Shown piece by piece: positions 34,403-45,197 of a stretch of DNA of 64,000 nucleotides. Origin of the DNA: Branchinecta lynchi (taxonomy: Eukaryota > Arthropoda > Branchiopoda > Anostraca > Branchinectidae); assembly GCA_023053575.1 (NCBI GenBank), contig JAKZAP010000019.1:2108001-2172000 (forward strand), read 5' to 3'. The notes beneath the pieces are model-generated. The model searched no databases and was not told the origin of the DNA. It saw only the letters and a list, made by a program, of their open reading frames with translations. The position numbers and the translations under genes are program-made. How positions within the stretch are numbered: the first letter of the stretch is position 1; each line of letters starts with the position of its first letter.

Positions 34403-34474
34403 CCCTCGGTAGCTCAATGGTAGAGCAGTGGCATAGGAAGCTGAAGGACCCGGGTTCAAATCCTGGCCGAGAAG
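34403..34474 (+). tRNA. tRNA-like sequence (pseudogene or SINE head), anticodon position AGG
   Basis: Folds as a cloverleaf: acceptor CCCTCGG/CCGAGAA with 5 of 7 pairs, D arm GCTC-AATGGTA-GAGC, anticodon arm GTGGC-ATAGGAA-GCTGA with 3-4 pairs and T33, T arm CCGGG-TTCAAAT-CCTGG with 5 pairs. A-box (TAGCTCAATGG) and B-box (GGTTCAAATCC) are good. The two mismatched acceptor pairs and weak anticodon stem argue for a pseudogene or the 5' part of a SINE rather than a working tRNA-Pro. Neighbours give no support for function. Confidence 0.5.
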
Positions 34475-34639
34475 CACTTTCCTCTTACAGTTACCTACTT
34501 ATAAATGAATAAGATATAAGACAAGTTCGAATCATCTACGCTTTGAAGTTTCCTATTCTCACTAGTTTTCGCGCCCATCCATTTTTGACGAGATCACCAA
34601 GTTGTGAATTATTCTCAAGCTGTATTTCTCCTGGGGCGT

Positions 34640-35520
34640 GAACTTGGATCTCTACCATTCCTCGGAGAGTCGGCATATCCGGGCCTGAATCTCAGCGAAG
34701 TTCCTGAAACCTGACACGTTTTCGTTTATCAATGAGAAGGTTGGTTGGCCCCCAAGAAAGAACTTGGGACCCCCTCCCGGGACCACGTAACTTTTTACGT
34801 AGTCGACGAGTGTGAAGATGTCCCCGTGTGTAGAAGATTGGAGCAAAACTTGAAAATCCCAGATTAAAAAATTGGAATGAAACATTTTGTAGTTACCGTT
34901 AAGTTTGTTGATGGTGTGCTCCGTTAGTCGAAAAACTAGGGGAGGCGTCACCTCCACTCTTGGAAATCCCGGATCGAAAGAGAAATCGGATTTTCTGTCA
35001 AATTTTATGGGTTTTGCCATAAGTTCGATCATTTAGCCCAGGAACTCGAGGAGGCGGTACCTCCACCCCCAAGTACTGACCCCGAATCTAAAAAACTTGA
35101 AAATCCCAGATCGAAAAGAGCAATTAAACATTTTATAGTTACCGTTAAATTTTTTGGTTGTTTTTGCATAAGTTCGATCATTTAGCCCAGGAACTGGAGG
35201 AGGCGGTACCTCCACCCCCAAGTACTGACCCCGAATCTAAAAAACTTGAAAATCCCAGATCGAAAAGAGCAATTAAACATTTTATAGTTACCGTTAAATT
35301 TTTTGGTTGTTTTTGCATAAGTTCGATCAGTCCGTCTCTAGGGGAAGCGTCACCGCCACCCTTGGAAATCCTAGATCGAAAGAGAAACCGGATTTTTTAC
35401 TTTCTGTCAAATTTCTATTAGTTTTGCTATAAATTATTTAGTCCAAGAACTGGAGGAGGCGGTCACCGCCGCCCCCCAAATGACGGAAGTGGCCCCGAAT
35501 CTAAATAAGCACATACTTTG
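34640..35520. repeat. ~149-bp tandem array
   Basis: TTTAGCCCAGGAACT begins at 35032 and 35181, with near-identical units (CCTCCACCCCCAAGTACTG, CCCAGATCGAAAAGAGC). Diverged units lie at about 34790-35030 and 35320-35500. G+C-rich GGAGGCGGTACCTCC palindromes recur. Confidence 0.8.
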
Positions 35521-36006
35521 ATAAAGTACCCGTGGGGACACATAGTCGACGAGAGTGAATACTTGCCAAAAGATTTAGTTCACAGCCTAGTGGAGGGGTT
35601 GCTAATTTAGTGATTGTACCCCTTCTTCATTTGGATACGCCCTTGTACGGTTGAGCTGGGCTACAAAGCGAACGGGTGTGACAGGAAGGCGACTATTAGA
35701 GCTTGTGATGGCGCTCATTGCTTGTATATATGAATGTTGTAAGTCTTTAGTTATGCTGTAGCTGGTTGAGCGACCATATTACCGGTGGTTTTGAACTGGC
35801 GAGTACCACTATTTTTCTTACTTTTGAAGAAGGTAGTTTTTTTTTAATTCAGTATTACATGTGGCGTTAAGCTTTTACCTCGTCTCCATCATTAGCGCCA
35901 CTATTTATCGTGCTATTCAAGCTCTGCCACGAGTACTGTTAGTTTTGTAAATGATAAAAGAACCGAAACCTAACTGAAAATCTCAAATTTGTTGCCGCTA
36001 AGTAGA

Positions 36007-37218
36007 AGTAGGGGAGCTCAGGGTTGGTCTGGACAGTGGACACCCGAGAACAAATATTAAAAGTTGTCGCTAAAATCTGAAAAAAAAATATAGAAGATTC
36101 GCCTTCTAGTGAACAACTTTGTACCCAAATTTCATGGTAATTGCTTTTCTAGTTTTGTCAAAAAGTTGGAAAAAATTGGTTTTCTTGAGGTAAAAGTGTT
36201 TAGCTCATGGTAGGTTAAAAAGATGTTATTGGTAACTGGAAAGCGATGAAATGGTCAGATATAGCTTTGTGATCAGGGTTTATAGCCTGCTTAGTATTTT
36301 CGAGATAGATCACTTACTTTTCCTGTGGTTACGCCATGTTGCTATTTTAGTCAGTGTATGTTTGCTTCGGACAGTTTTTAAGGGGTTGGTTCGGACAGTC
36401 TTTGCCTACTGATACCACATAAAAACCCGAAACTGGGATGGAAAATACAAAAGATATTATCAGAATCCTTATCGTGTTATTTGTTAACAGAATTAATTAA
36501 CAAAATCGAGAAAAATGAACGCTAAAACTGGTAGGCCACAACAAAAGAAACTTAGTAGAATTGTCTGCTATAAAGTAAAGAAATTTAAAATCTACGATAT
36601 TTTGAAGGAGGGAAAACGCGAATCGTCCTTGTGAAGTTCAATTTGGGAAAACGTCAAATCAATGTGTTTCTTATGTAGGAAAGTCGAACAAGAAGGGAGG
36701 GGTGTTGAAAGAAAACCCGTGTGGGGCTTGAATATATTCTTTCTGCGCAAGATTGGGACTAAAATCATCTTTCTGTAGAATCTTTATTGACATAAGTTTG
36801 AAGTTACCAGACCCTGGAATCGCTAGGTTAACTGAAAGTATAAATGAAGGATTTTCATTTTAATGCAACTTCGCTATAGAAACATGTGTTAGTTTTAATT
36901 TTGTATATACTTTTGAGGTCCATTATTATCATTTCCACTTTTAACATGTTTAAATAATGTCGGTTATAAAATAGTACATTAAAAGTAATGTCCGAACCAA
37001 CCCTGTCCGAATCAACCCCATGGGTACGGGGTTGGTTCGGACAAATTGAAAAACACAAACAAAAAAACCTGATGTAGATAAACGTCTGAAAAAATTACCA
37101 GCTGTTTTCCCAGACGTTCTACGCGTTTGACGACAAAAACGAGGTAAATCCGTCAAGAAATGGCGGCCTAGCAAGAAAAGGAAAATTGGTGTCCGGGTCA
37201 ACCCCGAGCTCCCCTACT
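36007..37218. mobile_element. 1.2-kb TIR element
   Basis: AGTAGGGGAGCTCAGGGTTG at 36007 is inverted at the right as CAACCCCGAGCTCCCCTACT ending 37218, about 25 of 28 matching. GGTTGGTTCGGACAG recurs inside (about 36391) and inverted or direct near 36990-37045. Short fragments such as MNAKTGRPQQKKLSR (36515) suggest decayed coding, but no transposase is recognisable. Confidence 0.7.
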
Positions 37219-37714
37219 AAAATAGTTTTGTTACAACAGAAACAAACAACAATCAGTCCTTAGCGCAACCATTTCTCTGCTCAAAACGATGTGCAACTTC
37301 AACACATTTGTTTTATTGGTAGTTGACATACTGTAGTTTAGTTTCAGAGATTCTTTCATCATTATAAAATTATTAGACAAGCACTGTGTTTACGAATTTT
37401 TTTTTCTCTGCAGTAGTTGTCTGTTGTAGTTATGTGTAATAAACTCGAAAAGAATTGGAGGGTGAAACCACGAACCTCGGGTTCATAGTCTTTCCAGGGA
37501 AATGAGAAATTGGCGAGCATGCTACTTGATATGATGACCCGTGTCCTAACAACGCAACAGTTGGACATGTAATTTGACCGGAATAATGGCTCTGCCTTGG
37601 TTACCGATGTCCTGGCAGTTGTAGAGGTTATGAAGCGTATGCCTACTGTCTTGGTAACCGTTTGACCGCTCTGACGTACGGGTTTGGCGAAAAGGTAGAC
37701 AAGGAAGGGAATGG

Positions 37715-37945
37715 ATGCCGGAGGACGGTGATAAATACTGGGAGGGAGTGAAAGGAAGGGGTTCTCACGGGCATCCTCCTCCCTGTCCAAACCTCGACGA
37801 ATTGGCCTCGGGTCGGAATGTATTATGCCACTATTCTTACCCGGGACTGGGAGCAACCCGGGGAAGGCTTAGTCGATTCTTGAGACGCATGGAGGAAATG
37901 GAAGTAGGACGATTGGGCGAAGAAGCTCGGCAGGTTAAAAAATAA
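37715..37945 (+). other. 76-codon open frame, unrecognised
   Basis: Reads MPEDGDKYWEGVKGRG then LSRFLRRMEEMEVGRLG. Overlaps a longer minus-strand open frame (37362-37856). No family recognised for either. Charged, possibly mobile-element derived. Confidence 0.15.
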
Positions 37946-38282
37946 GAAGAAGAAGCAAGTCTGGCTGTAGCAAAGGGTCATGTCTACTTACCAACTATCA
38001 GCTAGTTAGACTTTGTGACAAGATTGGTTTGAGGATTGCTGCAGCTCTTTCAGTATTTGAACAGCGAGGGTGAACTCCGGTGTTGGAGAGTCTGTCGGAC
38101 TATCCTACTCAAAAGATGGAAGGGAGGTTAAAAGTTTCGGCAGCTAACTCCCGTGCTGCTCTTGTGGACCATTATTCAGCATCGTAGAAGAGTACCGAGT
38201 TGACCGTATAAGCACAAGTAATGTGGTGTAGTTGGTTTTGGGATCCCAAAACGTAAGTGGAGGGATACCTATGACATCGCAA

Positions 38283-39010
38283 AAGTTGTCCGTCCGTCCG
38301 TCTGTCCGTCTGTAAGCACGATAACTCTCGAAGGGAATGAGATACTTTGATGAAACTTGGTGTGAGGATTCGTTGGGTCGTCGGACCAGTCAAGTTCGTA
38401 GATGGGCTTTGTAGCCCTACATTTAGGGGTGGGGGAGGGGGTTCAAATTAAGGGGCAAACAAAATATTTTGAAACAGCGAATTTAATAGTCGATTATGGA
38501 GTCAGAAGACATGCTGAACACGATGGTCAAAACCATTTTGTCATCGGATAAGTAGTTCGCCCGGAATCCGGCCCAAAGCGGAAAGTGTGTTAAAATTAAA
38601 AGTTTTATTTGGAGTTGATTAGATGGTTCGATTTAGGGCAAGAATACATGCTGTACACTTATGTGAAAAAAATTTCTACCTGGACATGTAGTTCCCCCCG
38701 AATCCGGCCAAAACCGTAAAATTGTTAGAAGCTTAAGTTTTATTTCTAGTTGATTAGAGAACCGATTTAAGGGTAAGAAGAGATGCTGAATCCGTGTTTG
38801 ACAATCATATTGTACCCGGAAATTTCGTTCGACCGGAATCCGGCTGGAGTCGGAATTTGTTATAAGTTAAATTTGTATTTGAAGTGATTAGGTGTTCATG
38901 ATTGGGGAAAGAAGATACCCTGAGTTCGTTTTTGAGCTTTCTTTTTTCGCCGGACAAGTAGTTCTGGAGTTCGGCCGAAACCAGGAAATTGGTAGAAGTG
39001 GCAGGAAGTT
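38283..39010. repeat. CCGTC-headed ~136-bp degenerate tandem array
   Basis: Head GTCCGTCCGTCCGTCTGTCC then TGATGAAACTTGG (38350). Units carrying GGAATCCGGC at about 38563, 38700 and 38836 (137 and 136 bp apart), a diverged one near 38965, each with TTTTATTTGGAGTTGATTAG-like and ACATGCTG. Same head type as the elements at 57037 and 59785. Confidence 0.7.
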
Positions 39011-39125
39011 TTCGTCGAAACAGATATGACTTATAGGGGTAAACACACATGCTGAATCCATATCTGAACACGGTTTTCTCAGATGACTAGCTATTTGGCC
39101 TTCGTCTGTTTCTGAATTCAATTGT

Positions 39126-39240
39126 AAAAATGTTCAAGGAGTCTGGCGATGACTGGATCTGGCTAAGACAAGACCCAGTTGTCTGGATCAGATATTGAAT
39201 TTTTGGAATCCCATCGAAACCTTTGGTCTTGTTAGTGGTT
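39126..39240. repeat. Dispersed repeat, pair with 55499-55606
   Basis: ATGTTCAAGGAGTCTGG and CCCATCGAAACCTTTGGTCT both recur, in order, at 55499-55606. A short relative is at about 2693. Confidence 0.6.
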
Positions 39241-39612
39241 TTCATTAAACACAACCATAGTGTAGTATCCTTAAAGGACCTGTCGTACCTATAATGCCAG
39301 TGCAACCTAGTTCCGTAAAATCATTCATTAGTTCTTAAATCCGGAGATCCAAATTTCATATTTTACATTCTGAACCAGCTAACAACACCTTTCTAATCTT
39401 TGCACCTGCCACGATTCACTATTTTCCATGCGCACTATACTCCAGACCAGTGTTCGCGTATCATGCTATTGCTGCGTAAAATCGGTTGTCTGAACTCTGC
39501 CGAGATCTTGCTAGAAGTCGATGGGCTTGGGAAAAAGCTCAAAACAGGCAAGGCCGTGGGTAATTTTTCAAAAGCGTCTAGCTTTACAGCATTCAGATAG
39601 CTTTGAATATTT

Positions 39613-39856
39613 TATTCCAGCAATGTTTTCAACGGATACGTCAGCTAAGATTCTTCATAAGCGATATTTCGGCCCTTCTTGGCAGGGGTCCTCGTCAGGC
39701 TTTCAGTCCTCTTGTTCAACTTCGGGGAAAGAAACAAACCTGTATCTCCACCACAAATTAATGCATTGTCCCATGGATGTAAATTCAACATCGCGCCCCT
39801 TTTTTTTTATTTATTACAGGTTTGTTTCTTTCCCCGAAGTTGAACAAGAGATATAA
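39613..39856. repeat. Perfect 36-bp inverted repeat in a dispersed-repeat copy
   Basis: 39709-39744 and 39815-39850 are exact reverse complements (starts CTCTTGTTCAACTTCGGGG), separated by 70 nt. Just before lies a copy of the CGATATTTCGGCCCTTCTTGG family with an intact CTGACGAG/CGAAA core on the minus strand (39667-39698). Confidence 0.9.
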
Positions 39857-39949
39857 AATAATTCCAGGGGCTAGCTGTTTGCAAGATATCTAAAGTCACA
39901 AAGATGCCACAGTCATAAATAATTCACTATGCTGATGAGAGGAATATAA

Positions 39950-40118
39950 GGTTTGAAGCCAAGCTGACCATTTATTTGAAATAAAATAGAAAAAACGAGA
40001 TTTTTGAGTTTTTCAAAGGACGGTTTGCCGGAAGTGCAACCGAAATATCCGAAAATGTATTAGCTGATCAAGAAAAAAAAAACTGAAAATCTCTTTTTGT
40101 CTATTTTATTTGATGAGA
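39950..40118. mobile_element. Foldback repeat, GAAATAGAAAA family
   Basis: TATAAGGTTTGAAGCCAAGC (as at 14488), CGGTTTGCCGGAAGTGCAAC, and inverted ends AAATAAAATAGAAAAA / TTTTTGTCTATTTTATTT. Confidence 0.65.
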
Positions 40119-40882
40119 GGAAATTATGAGTCCTGCCATCACCGAATCAGGCGGAAACATTTACAGGCGACATTGACGGGGTTGCGGAGACTCAGTAATT
40201 AGTAACTGAAAAAAGTAAATGCATGTGCAGTTTTTTCATACTATTATGATAACTAGGTGGAAGGAAAAGTTACAGGTGTCAGGAAAGAGAGCAGAGTTTG
40301 TTTCATGAGAGTATTAAACAGATTTGACGGTGCAAAACGGATGAGTCAGCTACATTTTATTAGAGCTATATTTCGGCCCTTCTTGACAAAGAACTTGTGG
40401 AAAAACAGTGAGAGATTCTTCCTCAAATGTCTGGTTTTGTGAACTTCTTCTCAAAAAATTGATTGGAGTAAAAGCTGTCGCCGTGATTTCATTCTGCTGT
40501 TTTTGCTGTTCTATTTGGTCGTCGAAAGGGTAGAATTTTACAGTAATGAATCAGCGCTCGATTGAGTAACACCTCAGGGTGCGTGCCGCTGCTCCGGAAT
40601 AAGTTAGTGACTGATCCATGAAATGAATTGATATGCCGGATGCTAGCGATCGTATTGTGGAAAATATAATGCGAAACTAGCTATTGTGGATGACCATTTA
40701 AGGATTGGATTAACCGTCTTGCTGGCTGTTGGTTGTTGCTGAGTTGCGGCTACGAAGATTGTTGGAGCTTGTGGTGTTAGCCGTGCCCTCAATTAACGGC
40801 TCTGCGTACTGCACGTTCACACCGACGTGGGTAAAATTTTTGGTGGCTCTTCCGGTAAGAAAGCGTATTTTTCATATTAGTC

Positions 40883-41758
40883 ATGGGTCGCCGAAGAAAG
40901 TTAGCCAAGCAAGATCAGATTGCGGACGCAGGAGAGGCTCTCGACGGAAATGTTTTAAACTCTACTTTGTCTTCCGAGGGTAGTTCTTTGGATCAAACTT
41001 CACTGAAGAGTTTAGCTGAGAACTTTTCACAAATGCTTACGATTGTCCGGGAGAACGGTAGAAAGCTTGACAATATCAATGCTAAACTGTTTTCTCTCGA
41101 AAGTAAAGTGCAATCTGTTGAGGCTGTCCAGTCTGTGCTTCAAGAAGATACGAGTCGGTTGGATACGACAGTTACAGCATTGCAAAGTGAAATTGTTAGT
41201 TTGAAGGGCCAGCTTAACGTGATTACAGGTGCAGCTGAATCATATGCTGTTAAGAATACGGAATTATCCCATCGTTTAATGTCGCTCGAATACAGGCACA
41301 CCGAGAACAATCTCATTGTTTGGAATGCTCCGTGCGATGATTTAGTCCAGGCAAAGGGGGTCTTCGAAACGATTTGTACAGATGTTTTAGAACTTTCCCC
41401 CGTTCCGGTATTTTCTGTGATATTTAACAACAAGGAACGCAAGTTTTTCAAAGTTAATGTTGGTTCACAGGATATTAAAGTTTCGATTCTGAAAAACGGT
41501 AAGAAACTGAAAGGTAAAATCATACGTAACTTTAGGGAAATTTCTGTGAGTGATGATGCCCCTCCATGTGTTCGTGCAGCTAGAAAGAAGTTATTTGAAA
41601 GGAAGTCTAAGCTTGCTGCTGTTGGTATTGCGTCTTGGGTGTCGAACTCTGTTCCGCCTTATATCCAGGTTGACCGTGGCAATGAAAATTCCGTCAGATA
41701 CAGTGTTGATGGGCTTATCCCGGAACTATGTGAGGTAGCATCGATGGCTGTCGGTTGA
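40883..41758 (+). CDS. LINE ORF1 protein (coiled coil plus RNA-binding-like domain)
   Basis: 291 residues from ATG. Basic N-terminus MGRRRKLAKQDQ, then a heptad-rich coiled coil at about residues 45-140 (ENGRKLDNINAKLFSLESK, LQSEIVSLKGQL, ELSHRLMSLEYRHTENN). A compact globular part follows, starting NLIVWNAP, with features of the RRM and C-terminal domain of L1-type ORF1p (VNVGSQDIKVSILKNGKKLK, PPCVRAARKKLFERKSK). Such proteins bind the element RNA as trimers. No CCHC or PHD finger is visible. It precedes ORF2 by ~380 bp in another frame. Confidence 0.8.
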   Translation: MGRRRKLAKQDQIADAGEALDGNVLNSTLSSEGSSLDQTSLKSLAENFSQMLTIVRENGRKLDNINAKLFSLESKVQSVEAVQSVLQEDTSRLDTTVTALQSEIVSLKGQLNVITGAAESYAVKNTELSHRLMSLEYRHTENNLIVWNAPCDDLVQAKGVFETICTDVLELSPVPVFSVIFNNKERKFFKVNVGSQDIKVSILKNGKKLKGKIIRNFREISVSDDAPPCVRAARKKLFERKSKLAAVGIASWVSNSVPPYIQVDRGNENSVRYSVDGLIPELCEVASMAVG

Positions 41759-42137
41759 TGGTGAATTTAAGAGTATTTTTACTATTTTTCTTCATTTGTT
41801 GGTTTGTCCAGTGAGCGAGCGGCATGCTACAACAGTTTCTTTTTTAAGTGATGAGTTGTGATGTGTCACAATTCTCTGTTTGGACTACAAGTCCACATTT
41901 TGTGCTTAAGTTGGTTGCGGGGTTATTTAGTGTGCGAGGTTCATCGCCACTTTGTTCTTTTGTATTAATGTTTTCAGTTTATTTTGCCTTGAATTTTGTT
42001 TGTTCTTTACAGGTTTCTGTTTTTTCTTTTTTTTGGAGCTTGGTTCACAATTGGTATGGGATGCTCGGAGCCGGATTCGGTAAGTTTTATATTTTCAACC
42101 TTAATCACCTCTACTATCCTGGTTCAGTTTCATTTAA

Positions 42138-45100
42138 GTTAGTAATCACCGGTTAAACTGGCTTGAGAGTAACGCATTGAATTCAGATGACTTGGGGCTT
42201 GGTGTGTTGCATAGGGATTTTGATACAGGTGCTCGGGTTAGTGATGATTTGCAGCCAAAAGTTAAATATAAGTGCCCGATTGATTTGTGTCAGAGTCCTA
42301 GTGTAGATGAATTGCATCTGTTCCATTTAAATTGTCGAGGCCTAAATAGTACGTTGCCGCATCTTAATGAACTGTGCATGTTTTCGGAATTTCATATTTT
42401 AGCACTTACGGAAACTTGGTTGAGGGATAATACGTCAAGTTTATTAGATATTGCCAATTACAATTTATTTATTCGTAACCGTGAGCTATATCAGCATGGT
42501 GGACTTGGAATGTATGTGAGAAGTGATTTTGATGTCAAGTTACGAGATGATATTCGAATAAATAGAGAGATGGTTTTTGAGTGTATGGTAGCTGAAGTCT
42601 CTAAAAATGGTATTTCTTTTATTGTTGTTGTTATATACCGCCCACCTTCAGGAAATATTGATAGTTTTTTAGAACTGTTAGAGGAGCAATTAGATCATTT
42701 AGTGACTAGTAATATGCCATGTTTCGTATGCGGTGATTTTAACATAGATCTTAATGTTATTGTTTCGAATCCAAAGGCCCGCCAGTTTCTTAATTTGATG
42801 CTGGGATATGGAATGCACCCTGCTATAAACATTTGTACCAGAGTGACTGAGAGTTCAGCATCGCTAATTGATAATGTATTTTTAAATGTACCTCACGGGT
42901 CGGCTAATGTTGTTCTAAACGATGTTTCGGATCATTTTGGTATTTCGGTGATTGTTCCTCGCCTTCTGGAACGGGTTATTGGTACTAGTAATTCTATTAG
43001 TCCTAACAGGCCTTTGATTGATTCGTCTAGTATATTAAGGTTTAAGAATAAGCTGGAGTCTGTTAATTTTGATTGTTTAAGTCAAGAAGCTGATGTTAAT
43101 CGGAAGTTCGAAGTTTGGTATTCTAAATTAAAGAATTTGTTGTTAGAATGTTGTTCATCTGTGGCAGCGCAGGCAAAGAAGCTGATACCAAAGAAGCCTT
43201 GGATATCGAAAAGTCTTGTTGCGTGTATTATTAGAAGACGACATTTGTATAAATTGTCAGTTCGTAGTAGTGATTCAAGTCTGAAGGAATCGTACAGGGC
43301 TTATAATAATACATTAAATTGTGTTCTTAGGCGAACGAGGCAGGAATATTATAAGAAGAAGTTTAAGGAAAGTGAGGGAAACCCTAGTAAGACTTGGAAA
43401 ATAATTAAGTCGGTGGTTAGTCCGAAGTCTCGCCCTGTGTGTCCAGATAATATAGGCCGAGGGGAGGACGCTTCTAACCGAATGTGTGATCATTTTGCAA
43501 ACATAGGAGAACGCATTTCTTCAGCGATAGATATGCGTAGTGATGATGGATCGTTTCATCAATTTTTGCCGGAAGAGAGTGACGTTTCAGCGTACCTGCA
43601 ACCAGTGACGATGTTGGAGCTATCTGAATGCGTAAAGGGTATGAAAAATGGAGCATGTGGAGGAGATTTTATTTCGTTGAAAGTTCTGAAATCAGTGCTG
43701 CCAGTTATATCTTGTCATTTTCTTAGTTTAATTAACGATTGTTTGAAATCTGGTATTTTTCCAGATTGTTTGAAATGTGCGAGCGTGATTCCGCTGTTTA
43801 AAGGAGGTGATAAGAATTCGTTTGGTGATTATAGGCCGATTTCGCTTTTACCGGTAATTTCCAGGGTATTTGAAAAGCTTATTAACAATAGAATTGTGAA
43901 TTTTCTGGAAGATAGAAAGTTTTTTAATTCTCATCAGTTTGGTTTCAGAAAGAATCGTTCGACGGAGCAGGCTGTATTAATACTTACGACTTTTGTTAAT
44001 GATGCTTTAGATAAAGGTATGAAGGTTGCATCTGTTTTCTTAGATATTGTTAAAGCGTTTGATTCTGTTGATCATGATATTTTAATTCAGAAATTATTTA
44101 ATTGTGGCATTCGAGGTGTTTTTCTTGATTTAGTTAAGTCATTTTTACTTAACCGTTCCCAGCGTGTGGTATTAAATGGAATTGCTTCAGATGTATTTCA
44201 AGTAAGGAAAGGTGTTCCACAAGGGTCAGTTTTGGGTCCATTGTTGTTCTTAGTTTACATAAATGATCTTTGTCGTGTATCCAGTCTTATATCGTCGACA
44301 AATACTTGTGTTAGTGATGATGTTAAAGCGATTTTGCCGTGTTTCGCTGACGATTCGCATTTGACTGTAGCTGCTAGGACCGAAAATGAACTATTAGAAG
44401 TTACGGCACAAAATATGCAATACATTGAAAAGTGGATGAGAGTTAACAAGTTGAAATTGAACCATACGAAATCTTGTTTTGTAATATATGGTAGAAGTTC
44501 GAATTATTATCCTTGGATAATTGATATAAAAGTTGGTGGTCAAACAATTAAACGTAGTGCAAGTACTCGTTACCTTGGAGTTATTATTGATGAATGTTTA
44601 AGTTTTAAAAATCATATTGCATGTATTAGTAGTAAATTAGCCAGGAATGTTGGAATTATTAGAAAACTTAAACATATTTTCCCTCAGAATATATTAAGAA
44701 TGTTATATTTTTCAATGGTGCATCCGTATCTGTTATATTGTTGTCTGGCATGGACAAAAACTTTTGTAAGCCACCTTACTCCTTTACGTGTGATACAGAA
44801 TATGGCAATAAGAGTATTGTCCGGTGATGGTCGAAATATTTCCGTAAGACACCGTTATCAGGAGCTTCACATTTTACCTTTTGCGGGAATTTGTAAGTTT
44901 TATGACGCTTTATTTATGTACAAACATTACAATGAAGTTTTACCCCAGTGCTTTTCTCAGTATTTTTCCCGTGCGTCATCTTTTCACGAACATGGAACTC
45001 GTAGTTCGCAGCTCATCCGTAGGCCGGTTGTAGTAACTAGTAGATCGAGATTTAGCATTAGACATGTTGGGCCTTTAGTATGGGAAGGTTTGTCGACAGA

Positions 45101-45197
45101 GTTAAGGTCATGTAGTGCTTTACTAGATTTTCGTAGCATGTTAAAGGTTCATTGTTTTGCTGTATATGAATTTGATGTGTTATTCTCAGCCGTTTAA
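42138..45197 (+). CDS. LINE ORF2: apurinic-type endonuclease and reverse transcriptase
   Basis: An open frame of about 1019 codons after a TAA at 42135. No ATG occurs near the start. The first plausible initiator is a TTG at 42177, or translation reinitiates or reads from an internal ATG. Endonuclease (about residues 45-250) shows LFHLNCRGLNS, LALTETWLRDN, VVIYRPPSGN, CGDFNIDL, LIDNVFLN and the catalytic SDHFGIS. RT (about 470-780) shows IPLFKGGDKNSFGDYRPISL, GFRKNRSTEQA, FLDIVKAFDSVDH, GVPQGSVLGPLLF and CFADDSHL (FADD box). The C-terminus has TRSSQLIRRPVV..FSIRHVGPLVWEGL. It performs target-primed reverse transcription. Clade assignment (CR1/L2/Daphne/Crack) is inferred. Confidence 0.9.
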   Translation, partial: VSNHRLNWLESNALNSDDLGLGVLHRDFDTGARVSDDLQPKVKYKCPIDLCQSPSVDELHLFHLNCRGLNSTLPHLNELCMFSEFHILALTETWLRDNTSSLLDIANYNLFIRNRELYQHGGLGMYVRSDFDVKLRDDIRINREMVFECMVAEVSKNGISFIVVVIYRPPSGNIDSFLELLEEQLDHLVTSNMPCFVCGDFNIDLNVIVSNPKARQFLNLMLGYGMHPAINICTRVTESSASLIDNVFLNVPHGSANVVLNDVSDHFGISVIVPRLLERVIGTSNSISPNRPLIDSSSILRFKNKLESVNFDCLSQEADVNRKFEVWYSKLKNLLLECCSSVAAQAKKLIPKKPWISKSLVACIIRRRHLYKLSVRSSDSSLKESYRAYNNTLNCVLRRTRQEYYKKKFKESEGNPSKTWKIIKSVVSPKSRPVCPDNIGRGEDASNRMCDHFANIGERISSAIDMRSDDGSFHQFLPEESDVSAYLQPVTMLELSECVKGMKNGACGGDFISLKVLKSVLPVISCHFLSLINDCLKSGIFPDCLKCASVIPLFKGGDKNSFGDYRPISLLPVISRVFEKLINNRIVNFLEDRKFFNSHQFGFRKNRSTEQAVLILTTFVNDALDKGMKVASVFLDIVKAFDSVDHDILIQKLFNCGIRGVFLDLVKSFLLNRSQRVVLNGIASDVFQVRKGVPQGSVLGPLLFLVYINDLCRVSSLISSTNTCVSDDVKAILPCFADDSHLTVAARTENELLEVTAQNMQYIEKWMRVNKLKLNHTKSCFVIYGRSSNYYPWIIDIKVGGQTIKRSASTRYLGVIIDECLSFKNHIACISSKLARNVGIIRKLKHIFPQNILRMLYFSMVHPYLLYCCLAWTKTFVSHLTPLRVIQNMAIRVLSGDGRNISVRHRYQELHILPFAGICKFYDALFMYKHYNEVLPQCFSQYFSRASSFHEHGTRSSQLIRRPVVVTSRSRFSIRHVGPLVWEGLSTELRSCSALLDFRSMLKVHCFAVYEFDVLFSAV

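Noticed and set aside
37362..37856. 164-codon minus-strand open frame
   Set aside because: No recognisable domain, low-complexity proline/serine start, overlaps another open frame, no gene context.
41848..42156. 102-codon open frame between LINE ORF1 and ORF2
   Set aside because: Low-complexity Phe/Val/Leu-rich translation of the T-rich spacer; no LINE family has an ORF here.
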